Below are positions 25,751 through 36,353 of a stretch of 64,000 nucleotides of DNA, piece by piece. The translations under genes were made by a program, and so were the position numbers. The notes below the pieces were generated by a model. It saw only the letters and a list, made by a program, of their open reading frames with translations. It was not told the DNA's origin and did no database searches. Position 1 is the first letter of the stretch. Every line of letters begins with the position of its first letter. This DNA comes from Salvelinus alpinus (lineage: Eukaryota > Chordata > Actinopteri > Salmoniformes > Salmonidae), in NCBI RefSeq assembly GCF_045679555.1, contig NC_092090.1:26933202-26997201 (forward strand), given 5' to 3'.

Positions 25751-26605
25751 AATTATCCTGTAGTCCATCAAAAGGTCAATGATACAGAAAGATCCATTAT
25801 GGGGGGCAATGGAATGTTGGAGTCATGTAGGCAGAGATAGTAGGACTACAGTCTAGGTTCATCATCACAGGAGACTTGGCCTTATGGACATAAACCAGCT
25901 AGCTAGCTAAACAACAATGTCTGCTCCTCTACTTTGCCAAACAAATCAAAATGCAAAATTAGCTATTCTCGTGTTATCTGTGCAGAGTACTCTCACTTAT
26001 CAACAGATTAATTTGAGATTTTGTACACTAGCCACATTTATATATTTTGCATTACATTGTTTATAATTTAGCTAGCTATGCCCTGCCACAACGTTTGCTA
26101 ACTAACATTAGGTTAGCTAGTTTGCTAGCTTCTAACATTCAGGTAAACCAAATATTAGCTATACTCTCTGGCTAAACAAACTGGTTGACATCAATACATG
26201 TTCAATTCCTTTGTTGTTTCTAAATATCTGTTTTTTATTGAGCTAGTGAAGTAGTACAATAATACTTTGGTTGGTTACTACTTACACTGCCTAACTGCTG
26301 CCACACTGTTGTCCACCATTATTTTAGAAAGTTGGATCACGTGATCCTCAGGGCCCAGTTTTTCAAAAGATATCTGATCAGATTTTGTCAATCAGATAGG
26401 ATTAAAATGTTAGAACTGCTTAAAAAAAAACTGAATAATGAGAGGATAGGGATTCGGATCTGGTACTCCAATCTGACCTTTAAATCAGGATCAAATGTTC
26501 TGTATGCATTTTTCAAAGTTGAATAAGGATGGTTTTGATCGCACTGGAAGGGTGCATTCAGGATGGATTTTAGAAAGGTGAAAGGCTCTACAACCAAGAC
26601 ATTTC
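25751..26605. other. Non-coding stretch, nothing recognised
   Basis: AT-rich with GCTAGCTAG-type short repeats near 26070-26130. No exon seen. Confidence 0.45.
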
Positions 26606-26766
26606 TATCACACCCTGATCTGTTTCACCTGTCTTTGTGATTGTCTCCACCCCCCTGACCCCTGCCTGCCTTGACCTGTCTATCGCCTGCCCGTGTTGAA
26701 ATATTAAACTATTGTTTATTCGACGTGGTCTGCATCTGGGTCTTACCTTCATACCTGATTGTACGA
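26606..26766 (+). mobile_element. Internally deleted LTR of a second Gypsy element
   Basis: The left part (CACCCTGATCTGTTTCACCT) and right part (GTCTGCATCTGGGTCTTACC) resemble the start and end of a salmonid Gypsy LTR that I remember at several hundred bases. Here only about 160 bases remain. The following base run joins directly to reverse-transcriptase sequence. Confidence 0.5.
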
Positions 26767-27127
26767 ACTGTACTCGCTGTCGGGACCTGAAACCAAAGCT
26801 ATGGAGGACTACATTGGGGACTCCCTAGCTACTGGATTTATCTGTCCCTCTTCCTCTCCCGCTGGCGCAGGGTTCTTCTTCGTGGAGAAGAAGGACAAGA
26901 CCCTGCGCCTGTGCATTGACTACCGGGGACTCAATGACATCACTGTAAAGAACCGGTATCCGCTACCACTCATTTCCTCTGCCAATGAGCCGCTCCAGTG
27001 GACCACTGTGTTCTCCAAGCTGGATCTATGAAACGCCTACCACTTGATGCGGATACGAGAGGGGGATGAGTGGAAGACTGCCTTCAACACGGCCAGAGGC
27101 CACTACAAATATATGGACTTGAGGACT
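26767..27127 (+). pseudogene. Ty3/Gypsy pol fragment (reverse transcriptase N-terminus)
   Basis: The translation shows [15 protein letters not shown], then [21 protein letters not shown], then [11 protein letters not shown] and VFSKLDL: the N-terminal half of a Gypsy reverse transcriptase up to the first catalytic Asp region. An in-frame TGA at 27028-27030 follows LDL, where an Arg codon is usual, and [20 protein letters not shown] continues beyond it. Gag, protease and everything after about 115 residues are missing. It ends at a sharp junction with a Tc1 fragment at 27128. Confidence 0.88.
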
Positions 27128-27777
27128 TGTGAGGCGTCTGTTTCTCAAACTACACTCTAATGTACTTGTCCTCTTGCTCAGTTGTGCACCGGGGCCTCCC
27201 ACTCCTCTTTCTATTCTGGTTAGAGCCAGTTTGCGCTGTTCTGTGAAGGGAGTTGTACACAGCTTTGTACGAGATCTTCAGTTTCTTGGCAATTTCTCGC
27301 ATGGAATGGCCTTCATTTCTCAGAATAAGAATAGACTGACGAGTTTCAGAAGAAAGGTCTTTGTTTCTGGCCATTTTGAAACTCACAAATGCTGATGCTC
27401 CAGATACTCGACTAGTCTAAAGAAGGACCGTTTTATTGCTTCTTTAATCAGCATAACAGTTTTCAGCTGTGCTAACATAATTGCAAAAGGGTTTTCTAAT
27501 GATCAATTAGCTTTTTAAAATGGTCAACTTGGATTAGCTAACACAACGTGCCATTGGAACACAGGAGTGATGGTTGCTGATAATGGGCCTCTGTACGCCT
27601 ATGTAGATATTCCATAACAAATCAGCTGTTTCCAGCTACAATAGTCATTTACAACATTAACAATGTCTACACTGTATTTCTGATCATTCTGATGTGATTT
27701 TAATGTACACAAAATGTGCTTTTCTTTCAAAAACAAGGACATTTCTAAGTGACCCCAAACTTTTGAACGATAGTGTA
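27128..27777 (-). mobile_element. Tc1-like transposon, 5' half only
   Basis: The minus-strand terminal inverted repeat begins TACACTATCGTTCAAAAGTT at 27777. The transposase frame at 27386-27150 encodes the N-terminal helix-turn-helix (LSSETRQSILILRNEGHS, then MREIAKKLKISYKAVYNSLHR) and a GRPR-type linker. A small indel near 27150 shifts the frame, and the element stops at the Gypsy junction. The catalytic DDE domain and right terminal repeat are absent. Confidence 0.88.
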
Positions 27778-27799
27778 TATGGAATACATATTCCTCTAT

Positions 27800-28103
27800 A
27801 AGTCAATATGTATTCCATATAAAGTTATTCTCATTGTGGCCAATTGAATGGGTGGAATAAAAGGCAAGCAACACTCCATACCTTTCAATGCCCCATGAAA
27901 AGACATCATATACAGCATACATTCTACAGACCCTACTGAGTACTCCATACAATACTTTTACTGCGGCACCGAGAATAGTTTTTGCTCTATAAGCCAATGT
28001 GTAATCCATATTTAGTGATTTGCATTGTGGCCAATGGAATGGGTGGAGTAAAAGGCCAGCAACACTCAGTATTATTCAGTTCCCCATGAAATGACACCAT
28101 ATA
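27800..28103. repeat. Tandem duplication of an about 185-bp unit, second copy split
   Basis: The segment TATTCCATAT...TTGTGGCCAATTGAATGGGTGG...TAGTTTTTGCTCTATAA (27800-27984) is repeated from 27985. The second copy is interrupted at 28103 by a Tc1 element and resumes at 29668 (TATTCTACAAAACCTACTGAG), finishing near 29755. Divergence between the copies is moderate, so the duplication is older than many of the insertions. Confidence 0.85.
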
Positions 28104-29667
28104 CAGTGCCTTCGGAAGTATTCAGACTCCTTGACTTTTTCCACATTTTGTTATGTTACAGCATATTCTAAAATGGATTAAATACATAAACAATCCTCAG
28201 CAATCTACACACAATACCCCATAAGGACAAAGTAAAAACAGGTTTTTAGACATTTTTGCAAATGTATTCAAAATAAAAAACAGAAATAGCTTATTTACAT
28301 AAGTATTCAGACCCTTTGCTATGAGACTCGAAATTGAGCTCAGGTGCATCCTGTTTCCATTGATTGTCCTTGAAATGTTTCTACAACTTTATTGGAGGCC
28401 ACCTGTGGTAAATGTAATTGATTGGACATGATTTGGAAAGGCACACACATGTCTATATAAGGCCCCACAGTTGACAGTGCATGTCAGAGCAAAAACCAAG
28501 CCGTGAGGTCAAAGGAATTGTGTCGAGGCACAGATCTTGGGAAAGGTACCAAAAAAATGCTGCATCATTGAAGGTCCCCAAGAACACAGTGGCCTCCATA
28601 ATTCTTAAATGGACGAAGTTTGGAACCACGAAGACTCTTCCAAGAGCTGGCCGCCCGGCCAAACTGAACAATCGTGGGAGAAGGGCCTTGGTCAGGGAGG
28701 TGACCAAGAACCCGATGGTCACTCTAACAGAGCTCTAGAGTTCCTCTGTGGAGATGGGAGAACCTTCCAGAAGGACAACCATCTCTGCAGCACTCCACCA
28801 ATTAGGCCTTTACGGTAGAGTGGCCAGACAGAAGCCACTCCTTGGTAAAAGGCACATGACAGCCCGCTTGGAGTTTTCCAAAAGGTATCTAAAGACTCTC
28901 AGACCATAAGAAACAAGATTATCTGGTCTAATGAAACCAAGATTGAACTCTTTGGCCTGAACGCCAAGCGTCAAGTTTAGAGGAAACCTGGCACCACAAC
29001 CCTACGATGAAGCATGGTGGTGGCAGCATCATGCTGTGGGATGTTTTTCAGCGGCAGGGACTGGGAGACTAGTCAGGATCGAGGCAAAGATGAACAGAGC
29101 AAAGTACAGAGAGATCCTGAATGAAAACCGGCTCCAGAGTGTTCAGGACCTAAGACTGGTGCGAAGGTTCACCTTCCAACAGGACAACGACCCTAAGCAC
29201 AAAGCCAAGACAACACAGGAGTGGATTCGGGACAAGTCTCTGAATGTCCTTGAGTGGCCCAGCCAGAGCCCGGACTTTAACTCGATCGAACATCTCTGGA
29301 GAGACCTGAAAATAGCTGTGCAGAAACACTCCCCATCCAACCTGATAGAACTTAAGAGGATCTGCAGAGAAGAAAGGGAGAAACTCCCCAAAATACAGGT
29401 GTGCCAAGCTTGTAGCGTCATACCCAAGAAGACACGAGGCTGTAATAGCTGCCAAGGTGCTTGAACAAATGACTGAGTAAGTGGTCTGAATACTTATGTA
29501 AATGTGATATTTCAAATTTTTATTTTTAATAAATTAGCAAAAATGTCTACAAATATTTTTGCTTTGTCATTATGGGGTATTGTGTGTAGATTGATGAGGG
29601 GAATAAAACGATTTAATCAATTTTAGAATAAGGCTGTAACCTAACAAAATACTTTCCGAAGGCACTG
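28104..29667 (+). mobile_element. Tc1/mariner element, near full length
   Basis: The terminal inverted repeats CAGTGCCTTCGGAAGTATTC and, at the right end, CTTTCCGAAGGCACTG bound 1564 bp. TA precedes the left end; the right flank has mutated to AA. It sits inside a tandem repeat that gives the empty site. Confidence 0.95.
28481..29464 (+). pseudogene. Tc1-like transposase, disabled
   Basis: The N-terminal DNA-binding part is open at 28481-28738 (REVKGIVSRHRSWERYQKNA, then [20 protein letters not shown]). The middle contains several stop codons and frame changes. The C-terminal catalytic part is open at 29036-29464 and keeps the second Asp (FQQDNDPKHKA) and the Glu (FNSIEHLWRDLK), the spacing expected of the DD34E Tc1 family. 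It cannot make an active enzyme as it stands. Confidence 0.93.
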
Positions 29668-30140
29668 AATATATTCTACAAAACCTACTGAGTATTCCCT
29701 ACAATAATTTTACTGCTGCACCTAAAATAGTTTTTGCTCTATAAACCCAGCCTGGTCTCATAGACTAAAAGTAACATAGTAGATGTAAATCGGGGACAGT
29801 CAAATTCGTATGATATGTTAAGTTTGTATGGTTACATAAAACAAGTCATTACTTAAGGCAAAAACTAAAGAAGGTTGGTTAAACGTAACATATTATACTA
29901 AATGTAGTTTCTCTGAATTACGTACATAATAATACGAAATGCTCTAAGACCAGTTTGGGCTACTGCATAGCAACCAATGGTTTATATATACACTAGATAA
30001 CAGACAGAGGGTGCTGTTTGGAAGCTAACGCCTCCATCTTGGCACTCCCCCCACCATTGTAAAACATATTTTGGAAGCTATAGAAATGCATGTACTAATG
30101 CCTTCATTTGTTTTAGCCTTAATGCATACTTTTAAATGAT
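29668..30140. other. End of the split tandem copy, then non-coding
   Basis: 29668-29755 is the remainder of the 185-bp duplicate. The rest shows no gene or recognised repeat. Confidence 0.5.
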
Positions 30141-33100
30141 ATTTACATTTACATTTACATTTAAGTCATTTAGCAGACGCTCTTATCCAGAGCGACTTAC
30201 AAATTGGTGCATTCACCTTATGATATCCAGTGGAACAACCACTTTACAATAGTGCATCTAACTCTTTTAAGGGGGGGGGGGGTTAGAAGGATTACTTTAT
30301 CCTATCCTAGGTATTCCTTAAAGAGGTGGGGTTTCAGGTGTCTCCGGAAGGTGGTGATTGACTCCGCTGACCTGGCGTCGTGAGGGAGTTTGTTCCACCA
30401 TTGGGGTGCCAGAGCAGCGAACAGTTTTGACTGGGCTGAGCGGGAACTGTACTTCCTCAGAGGTAGGGAGGCGAGCAGGCCAGAGGTGGATGAACGCAGT
30501 GCCCTTGTTTGGGTGTAGGGCCTGATCAGAGCCTGAAGGTACGGAGGTGCCGTTCCCCTCACAGCTCCGTAGGCAAGCACCATGGTCTTGTAGCGGATGC
30601 GAGCTTCAACTGGAAGCCAGTGGAGAGAGCGGAGGAGCGGGGTGACGTGAGAGAACTTGGGAAAGTTGAACACCAGACGGGCTGCGGCGTTCTGGATGAG
30701 TTGTAGGGGTTTAATGGCACAGGCAGGGAGCCCAGCCAACAGCGAGTTGCAGTAATCCAGACGGGAGATGACAAGTGCCTGGATTAGGACCTGCGCCGCT
30801 TCCTGCGTGAGGCAGGGTCGTACTCTGCGAATGTTGTAGAGCATGAACCTACAGGAACGGGTCACCACCTTGATGTTAGTTGAGAACGACAGGGTGTTGT
30901 CCAGGATCACGCCAAGGTTCTTAGCACTCTGGGAGGAGGACACAATGGAGTTGTCAACCGTGATGGCGAGATCATGGAACGGGCAGTCCTTCCTCGGGAG
31001 GAAGAGCAGCTCCGTCTTGCCGAGGTTCAGCTTGAGGTGGTGATCCGTCATCCACACTGATATGTCTGCCAGACATGCAGAGATGCGATTCACCACCTGG
31101 TTATCAGAGGGGGGAAAGGAGAAGATTAATTGTGTGTCGTCTGCATAGCAATGATAGGAGAGACCATGTGAGGATATGACAGAGCCAAGTGACTTGGTGT
31201 ATAGCGAGAATAGGAGAGGGCCTAGAACAGAGCCCTGGGGGACACCAGTGGTGAGAGCACGTGGTGCGGAGACAGATTCTCGCCACGCCACCTGGTAGGA
31301 GCAACCTGTCAGGTAGGACGCAATCCAAGCGTGGGCCGCGCCGGAGATGCCCAGCTCGGAGAGGGTGGAGAGGAGGATCTGATGGTTCACAGTATCAAAG
31401 GCAGCCGATAGGTCTAGAAGGATGAGAGCAGAGGAGAGAGAGTTAGCTTTAGCAGTGCGGAGCGCCTCCGTGACACAGAGAAGAGCAGTCTCAGTTGAAT
31501 GACTAGTCTTGAAACCTGACTGATTTGGATCAAGAAGGTCATTCTGAGAGAGATAGCAGGAGAGCTGGCCAAGGACGGCACGTTCAAGAGTTTTGGAGAG
31601 AAAAGAAAGAAGGGATACTGGTCTGTAGTTGTTGACATCGGAGGGATCGAGTGTAGGTTTTTTCAGAAGGGGTGCAACTCTCGCTCTCTTGAAGACGGAA
31701 GGGACGTAGCCAGCGGTCAAGGATGAGTTGATGAGCGAGGTGAGGTAAGGGAGAAGGTCTCCGGAAATGGTCTGGAGAAGAGAGGAGGGGATAGGGTCAA
31801 GCGGGCAGGTTGTTGGGCGGCCGGCCGTCACAAGACGCGAGATTTCATCTGGAGAGAGAGGGGAGAAAGAGGTCAAAGCACAGGGTAGGGCAGTGTGAGC
31901 AGAACCAGCGGTGTCGTTTGACTTAGCAAACGAGGATCGGATGTCGTCGACCTTCTTTTCAAAATGGTTGACGAAGTCATCAGCAGAGAGGGAGGAGGGG
32001 GGAGGAGGGGGAGGAGGATTCAGGAGGGAGGAGAAGGTGGCAAAGAGCTTCCTAGGGTTAGAGGCAGATGCTTGGAATTTAGAGTGGTAGAAATTGGCTT
32101 TAGCAGCAGAGACAGAAGAGGAGAATGTAGAGAGGAGGGAGTGAAAGGATGCCAGGTCCGCAGGGAGGAGAGTTTTCCTCCATTTCCGCTCGGCTGCCCG
32201 GAGCCCTGTTCTGTGAGCTCGCAATGAGTCGTCGAGCCACGGAGCAGGAGGGGAGGACCGAGCCGGCCTGGAGGATAGGGGACATAGAGAGTCAAAGGAT
32301 GCAGAAAGGGAGGAGAGGAGGGTTGAGGAGGCAGAATCAGGAGATAGGTTGGAGAAGGTTTGAGCAGAGGGAAGAGATGATAGGATGGAAGAGGAGAGAG
32401 TAGAGGGGGAGATAGAGCGAAGGTTGGGACGGCGCGATACCATCCGAGTAGGGGCAGTGTGGGAAGTGTTGGATGAGAGCGAGAGGGAAAAGGATACAAG
32501 GTAGTGGTCGGAGACTTGGAGGGGAGTTGCAATGAGATTAGTGGAAGAACAGCATCTAGTAAAGATGAGGTCAAGCGTATTGCCTGCCTTGTGAGTAGGG
32601 GGGGAAGGTGAGAGGGTGAGGTCAAAAGAGGAGAGGAGTGGAAAGAAGGAGGCAGAGAGGAATGAGTCAAAGGTAGACGTGGGGAGGTTAAAGTCACCCA
32701 GAACTGTGAGAGGTGAGCCATCCTCAGGAAAGGAACTTATCAGGGCGTCAAGCTCATTGATGAACTCTCCAAGGGAACCTGGAGGGCGATAAATGATAAG
32801 GATGTTAAGCTTGAAAGGGCTGGTAACTGTGACAGCATGGAATTCAAAGGAGGCGATAGACAGATGGGTCAGGGGAGAAAGAGAGAATGTCCACTTGGGA
32901 GAGATGAGGATCCCAGTGCCACCACCCCGCTGACCAGAAGCTCTCGGGGTGTGCGAGAACACGTGGGCAGACGAGGAGAGAGCAGTAGGAGTAGCAGTGT
33001 TATCAGTGGTAATCCATGTTTCCGTCAGTGCCAAGAAGTCGAGGGACTGGAGGGAAGCATAGGCTGAGATGAACTCTGCCTTGTTGGCCGCAGATCGGCA

Positions 33101-33241
33101 GTTCCAGAGGCTGCCTGAGACCTGGAACTCCACGTGGGTCGTGCGCGCTGGGACCACCAGGTTAGAGTAGCAGCGGCCACGCGGTGTGAAGCGTTTGTAT
33201 GGTCTGTGCAGAGAGGAGAGAACAGGGATAGACAGACACAT
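30141..33241 (-). mobile_element. L2-clade LINE with intact ORF
   Basis: Minus-strand non-LTR retrotransposon. The 3' terminus is an (ATGTAA)n-like repeat at 30141-30162, preceded by the conserved fish L2 tail GTAAGTCGCTCTGGATAAGA. The 5' UTR extends beyond 33241, but its end is not clear; a base change to GCTAGCTAG-rich DNA occurs around 33390-33480. HpaI-type SINEs use this same tail. Confidence 0.92.
30302..33241 (-). CDS. L2 LINE endonuclease/reverse transcriptase, 979 residues
   Basis: One uninterrupted frame encodes the polyprotein that nicks target DNA and copies the LINE RNA there. An apurinic-type endonuclease covers about residues 50-255, with LTETW near 75, YRPPGS, GDFN at 182-185 and SDH at 244-246. 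A linker with two long Ser/Pro runs follows. The reverse transcriptase shows YRPVSLLSFLSKTLER, the catalytic LLDLSAAFD, GVPQGSVLGP and YADD at 699-702. The C-terminal region ends KEYLG. I see no internal stop, and the key residues are present, so it could be functional. No separate ORF1 was found. The minus-strand start at 33241 is the first Met and may not be the true start. Confidence 0.92.
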   Translation of the reverse strand: MCLSIPVLSSLHRPYKRFTPRGRCYSNLVVPARTTHVEFQVSGSLWNCRSAANKAEFISAYASLQSLDFLALTETWITTDNTATPTALSSSAHVFSHTPRASGQRGGGTGILISPKWTFSLSPLTHLSIASFEFHAVTVTSPFKLNILIIYRPPGSLGEFINELDALISSFPEDGSPLTVLGDFNLPTSTFDSFLSASFFPLLSSFDLTLSPSPPTHKAGNTLDLIFTRCCSSTNLIATPLQVSDHYLVSFSLSLSSNTSHTAPTRMVSRRPNLRSISPSTLSSSILSSLPSAQTFSNLSPDSASSTLLSSLSASFDSLCPLSSRPARSSPPAPWLDDSLRAHRTGLRAAERKWRKTLLPADLASFHSLLSTFSSSVSAAKANFYHSKFQASASNPRKLFATFSSLLNPPPPPPPSSLSADDFVNHFEKKVDDIRSSFAKSNDTAGSAHTALPCALTSFSPLSPDEISRLVTAGRPTTCPLDPIPSSLLQTISGDLLPYLTSLINSSLTAGYVPSVFKRARVAPLLKKPTLDPSDVNNYRPVSLLSFLSKTLERAVLGQLSCYLSQNDLLDPNQSGFKTSHSTETALLCVTEALRTAKANSLSSALILLDLSAAFDTVNHQILLSTLSELGISGAAHAWIASYLTGCSYQVAWRESVSAPRALTTGVPQGSVLGPLLFSLYTKSLGSVISSHGLSYHCYADDTQLIFSFPPSDNQVVNRISACLADISVWMTDHHLKLNLGKTELLFLPRKDCPFHDLAITVDNSIVSSSQSAKNLGVILDNTLSFSTNIKVVTRSCRFMLYNIRRVRPCLTQEAAQVLIQALVISRLDYCNSLLAGLPACAIKPLQLIQNAAARLVFNFPKFSHVTPLLRSLHWLPVEARIRYKTMVLAYGAVRGTAPPYLQALIRPYTQTRALRSSTSGLLASLPLRKYSSRSAQSKLFAALAPQWWNKLPHDARSAESITTFRRHLKPHLFKEYLG

Positions 33242-34440
33242 AGTTGACAGGCTACAGAAGAGGCTACGCTAATGCAAAGGAGATTGGAATGACAAGTGCA
33301 CTACACGTCTCGAATGTTCAGAAAGTTAAGCTTACGTTGCAAAAAATCTTATTGACTAAAATGATATAGTACTGCTGGCTGGTGAAATAGGCTAGCTAGC
33401 AGTGGCTGCGTTGTTGACTTTGTTTGAAAGTGTAGCTGGCTAGGTAACCTCTAACTGGCTAGGTAACCTCGACAATTACTCTAGACTACACAATTATCTT
33501 GGATACAAAGACGGCTATGTAGCCAGCTAAGATCAAACAAATCAAACTGTTGTACTGTAATGAAATGAAATGTAATACTACCTGTAATACTACCTGTGGA
33601 GCAAAGCGGAATGCAACTACTCGCTCCAAACCAAACCGGAAGTGCGTATCGTAGAGGGAGAGGCAATAGAAGTGTTGTTTCTTGTATTATTGTCTTTTGT
33701 GTCTTTAGAGGACTGCTTCACCTTAATGTCCCCTTTCCCTTTTCTTCTGTCCTTATTTTGTCCCACTTTGTCCCTTCTTTGTCCCTTCTTCTCTTCTGCC
33801 AACTAGACACTCCTTGTTAGCTAGCTCCTTGTTAGCTAGATATTGTGAGCTAAACATAAAAATATAATATATATATTTTTAAATCCTTACACTAGCATTT
33901 TTAGAAAGTACTAATGCTACTGTCCCCACTACTGTTGTGACTACAACACAAAAAATACGTAATATTTTGTCCTTGAAACATTTAAAGGAAATACTGAAAA
34001 TTCCATTCATTCCTATGGAAGACTGCTTTTCTGATGATTGCCAACATGGTCCACCGGTGGCTTCAAAACCTCTATATGGCCAAAACATAGCATCTGCAAT
34101 CCAGGGTCTATTACGTCATTGGTAGCGACCTAGCAGCGCAAAAAAACAGGTCTGCTGGTATGTATACTGGTTTTTCTGCAATAAAAAATCTTAAACGAAA
34201 AATAATAAACGATCTTACCATGAATGCCTTAAAAATAAAAACAGGTCTGTCCTATGTAAATTAAGATCGCCTGAAAGGCCCCAAATTTTTTTTACGGATG
34301 TTTGGCCTCTAAAATTTGATCCCAAATGTAAATTATTTTAAAGTTCACTACAAATCTAAATATTTAAATAAATTGTCATCCATTCTGACTACTGCACCAC
34401 GTGCTGACACCAGCCGGCAGGCTATGACGAGACTCCCGAT
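33242..34440. other. L2 5' flank and unannotated DNA
   Basis: The first few hundred bases are probably L2 5' UTR. The remainder (about 33650-34440) shows no gene. A TTGTTAGCTAG duplicate occurs at about 33813-33840. Confidence 0.4.
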
Positions 34441-35357
34441 TGACTCTTTTACTCAGTTATAAGGAATTCTTATCACTTTACAAGGTCCCTGTAACACCTA
34501 AAGATTTTGCAATTGTTTTAGACGCCATTCCCTCAGGTGTTGCTCTGTTATTCAGGAACGTATTAAGACCTGACCCTCAGAGCCTGTTGACTCATCAGTA
34601 GGATATATTTGTTTTTCTTTTGGTCCATTCAACAACAGAGGGATGAGGGTTGTTTCAGCAGGATGTTGTATCTATACCTTATGTCATGCCTTATTGGAAT
34701 GGATTTATTGATAATATCTGTTGGAAAAAAGTTTGGATGTTGCCACACACATACCTACTTGTTAACAAAATTAAGGAAGTTTCCTTTAAAATTATTCATA
34801 AATATTATCCTGCCAACCACTATATGAAGAAGTTTAAGGAAAACATCAACTCAAATTGTCCTTTTGTAATGACCCCCCAGAAACAGTGTTGCATCTTTTT
34901 TGGCATTGTATTCATGTAAGAAAACTGTGGCAAGACATCAGTAGATTTATAATTGAACACATTTATGAAGATTTTACACTATTGTGGAGAGATGTACTGC
35001 TTGGATTTTTTACATACGATAGAAATAAGCGGAAACATTTATGTAAATAATTTCATTATTCTTTTGGCCAAATTTCATATACACAAATGTAAATTTACTA
35101 ACAAAAAAACACATTTTCTTACACTACAAAAATAAATTGAACTGTATTTTAAGACAGTTAAATACTCTACTAACAAAAAAGCTGTTAGAATTGTAAGTGT
35201 ATGTATGTCCCTTAAGGTCCTTGTGTAATTGTAATGTGATATTGTACCCCCTAGCTCGATTGTCCATTATATATAATCTATATATACTCGTGTTCCTTAT
35301 GTACTTTCTGTATTGATTTGTTGTTCATAAAATTACAAATTAAAAAATTAAAAAGGA
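34441..35357 (+). pseudogene. L1-like (Tx1/Swimmer type) LINE, 3' remnant
   Basis: The translation, in shifting frames, gives the C-terminal part of an L1-type reverse-transcriptase protein: LPHTYLLVNKIKEVSFKIIH at 34739 onward, then the zinc-knuckle-like stretch FCNDPPETVLHLFWHC (34862-34909) and LWQDISRFIIEHIYEDF. At least two frame changes and several stops are present. An A-rich end (AAATTAAAAAATTAAAAAGG, to 35357) marks the 3' terminus. The catalytic core lies upstream of the truncation and is absent. Confidence 0.75.
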
Positions 35358-35695
35358 TGAAAACGACTACATTGACCATGAACCTTTGCAAGTTACGGCC
35401 ACTTTCACCATGATCCATAGCGTTGTTTTGATGCCATCGTAGAGGAGGTTCGGCGGAAAATCTGTCTCCCTGTAGTAGGTGTTTTTTTAGGGGGGGGGTT
35501 CCTTCGCCCCCCAAGCAAGAAGTTTTTGTTTGGAGGTCAATGAGTGTCGAATTTGGTCAACTTAAAAAGGAATTGCTTATTTGCGACGTGACGTTTATTT
35601 GATCGAATAGAAGTTTCATAATGCTTAAATTGTTACGAGTATACTCGTGTACTAGGACACGTGACATCCAGGCTACTTTGGCTATGCATATTCAG
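35358..35695. other. Non-coding stretch, nothing recognised
   Basis: Contains a G-run near 35490. No exon or repeat boundary identified. Confidence 0.45.
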
Positions 35696-35905
35696 GATTC
35701 CCGAATGGCGCAGCGGTCTAAGGCACTGCATCACTACAGACCCTGGATCGATTCCAGGCTGTATCAAAACCGTCCATGATTGGGAGTGCCGTAGGGTGGC
35801 ACACAATTGGCCCAGCGTCGTCCGGGTTAGGGTTTGGCTGGGTTAGACCGTCATTGTAAATAAGAATTTGTTCTTAATGACTTGCCTAGTTAAATAAAAA
35901 TAATT
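35696..35905 (+). mobile_element. tRNA-derived SINE with LINE-type tail
   Basis: The head CGAATGGCGCAGCGGTCTAA (A box) and GGATCGATTCCAGGC (B box) are a polymerase III promoter pair. The body contains GGCCCAGCGTCGTCCGGGTT. The tail (TAAGAATTTGTTCTTAATGA then CTTGCCTAGTTAAATAAAA) is related to the 3' end of the LINE at 36019-41149. Two further copies lie at 47062-47281 and 52228-52405. Confidence 0.9.
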
Positions 35906-36353
35906 AAATGACTTGAGACTAGTAGCATATCATCTCTTGCCATTGAATACAGGCGGTGGTGTCAACAACCCTCATCGAATATTCAAAATACATTCAACAA
36001 TCTGATGTATCCACCAATCCAAGATGGCGTAGCAGTCGGACGTGTGTTTGTATTGTCCTGTATTGTCCTGTCGCGTGTAAATAGTAAATAGTAAATAGTC
36101 TTCGTATTTTTCGTATACATTTCGTATATATTTTAATTTCACTTTCCATCTAGGAACTGAATATACATTCCTACATTCCGCCTCACCCAATGTGGTACGG
36201 ACCTGCTATTTTTTTATACTTTAGAACCGTAACCCCAAGCAGAAGCTAGCCAGATAACTAGCTACTAGCTAGTAGTCAGTTAGCCACTGCTGCGGTCTTC
36301 ACCCTCAACTCGGACACAGCCAGCTTCAATACCGGGCCAATACCTGCCAGTCT

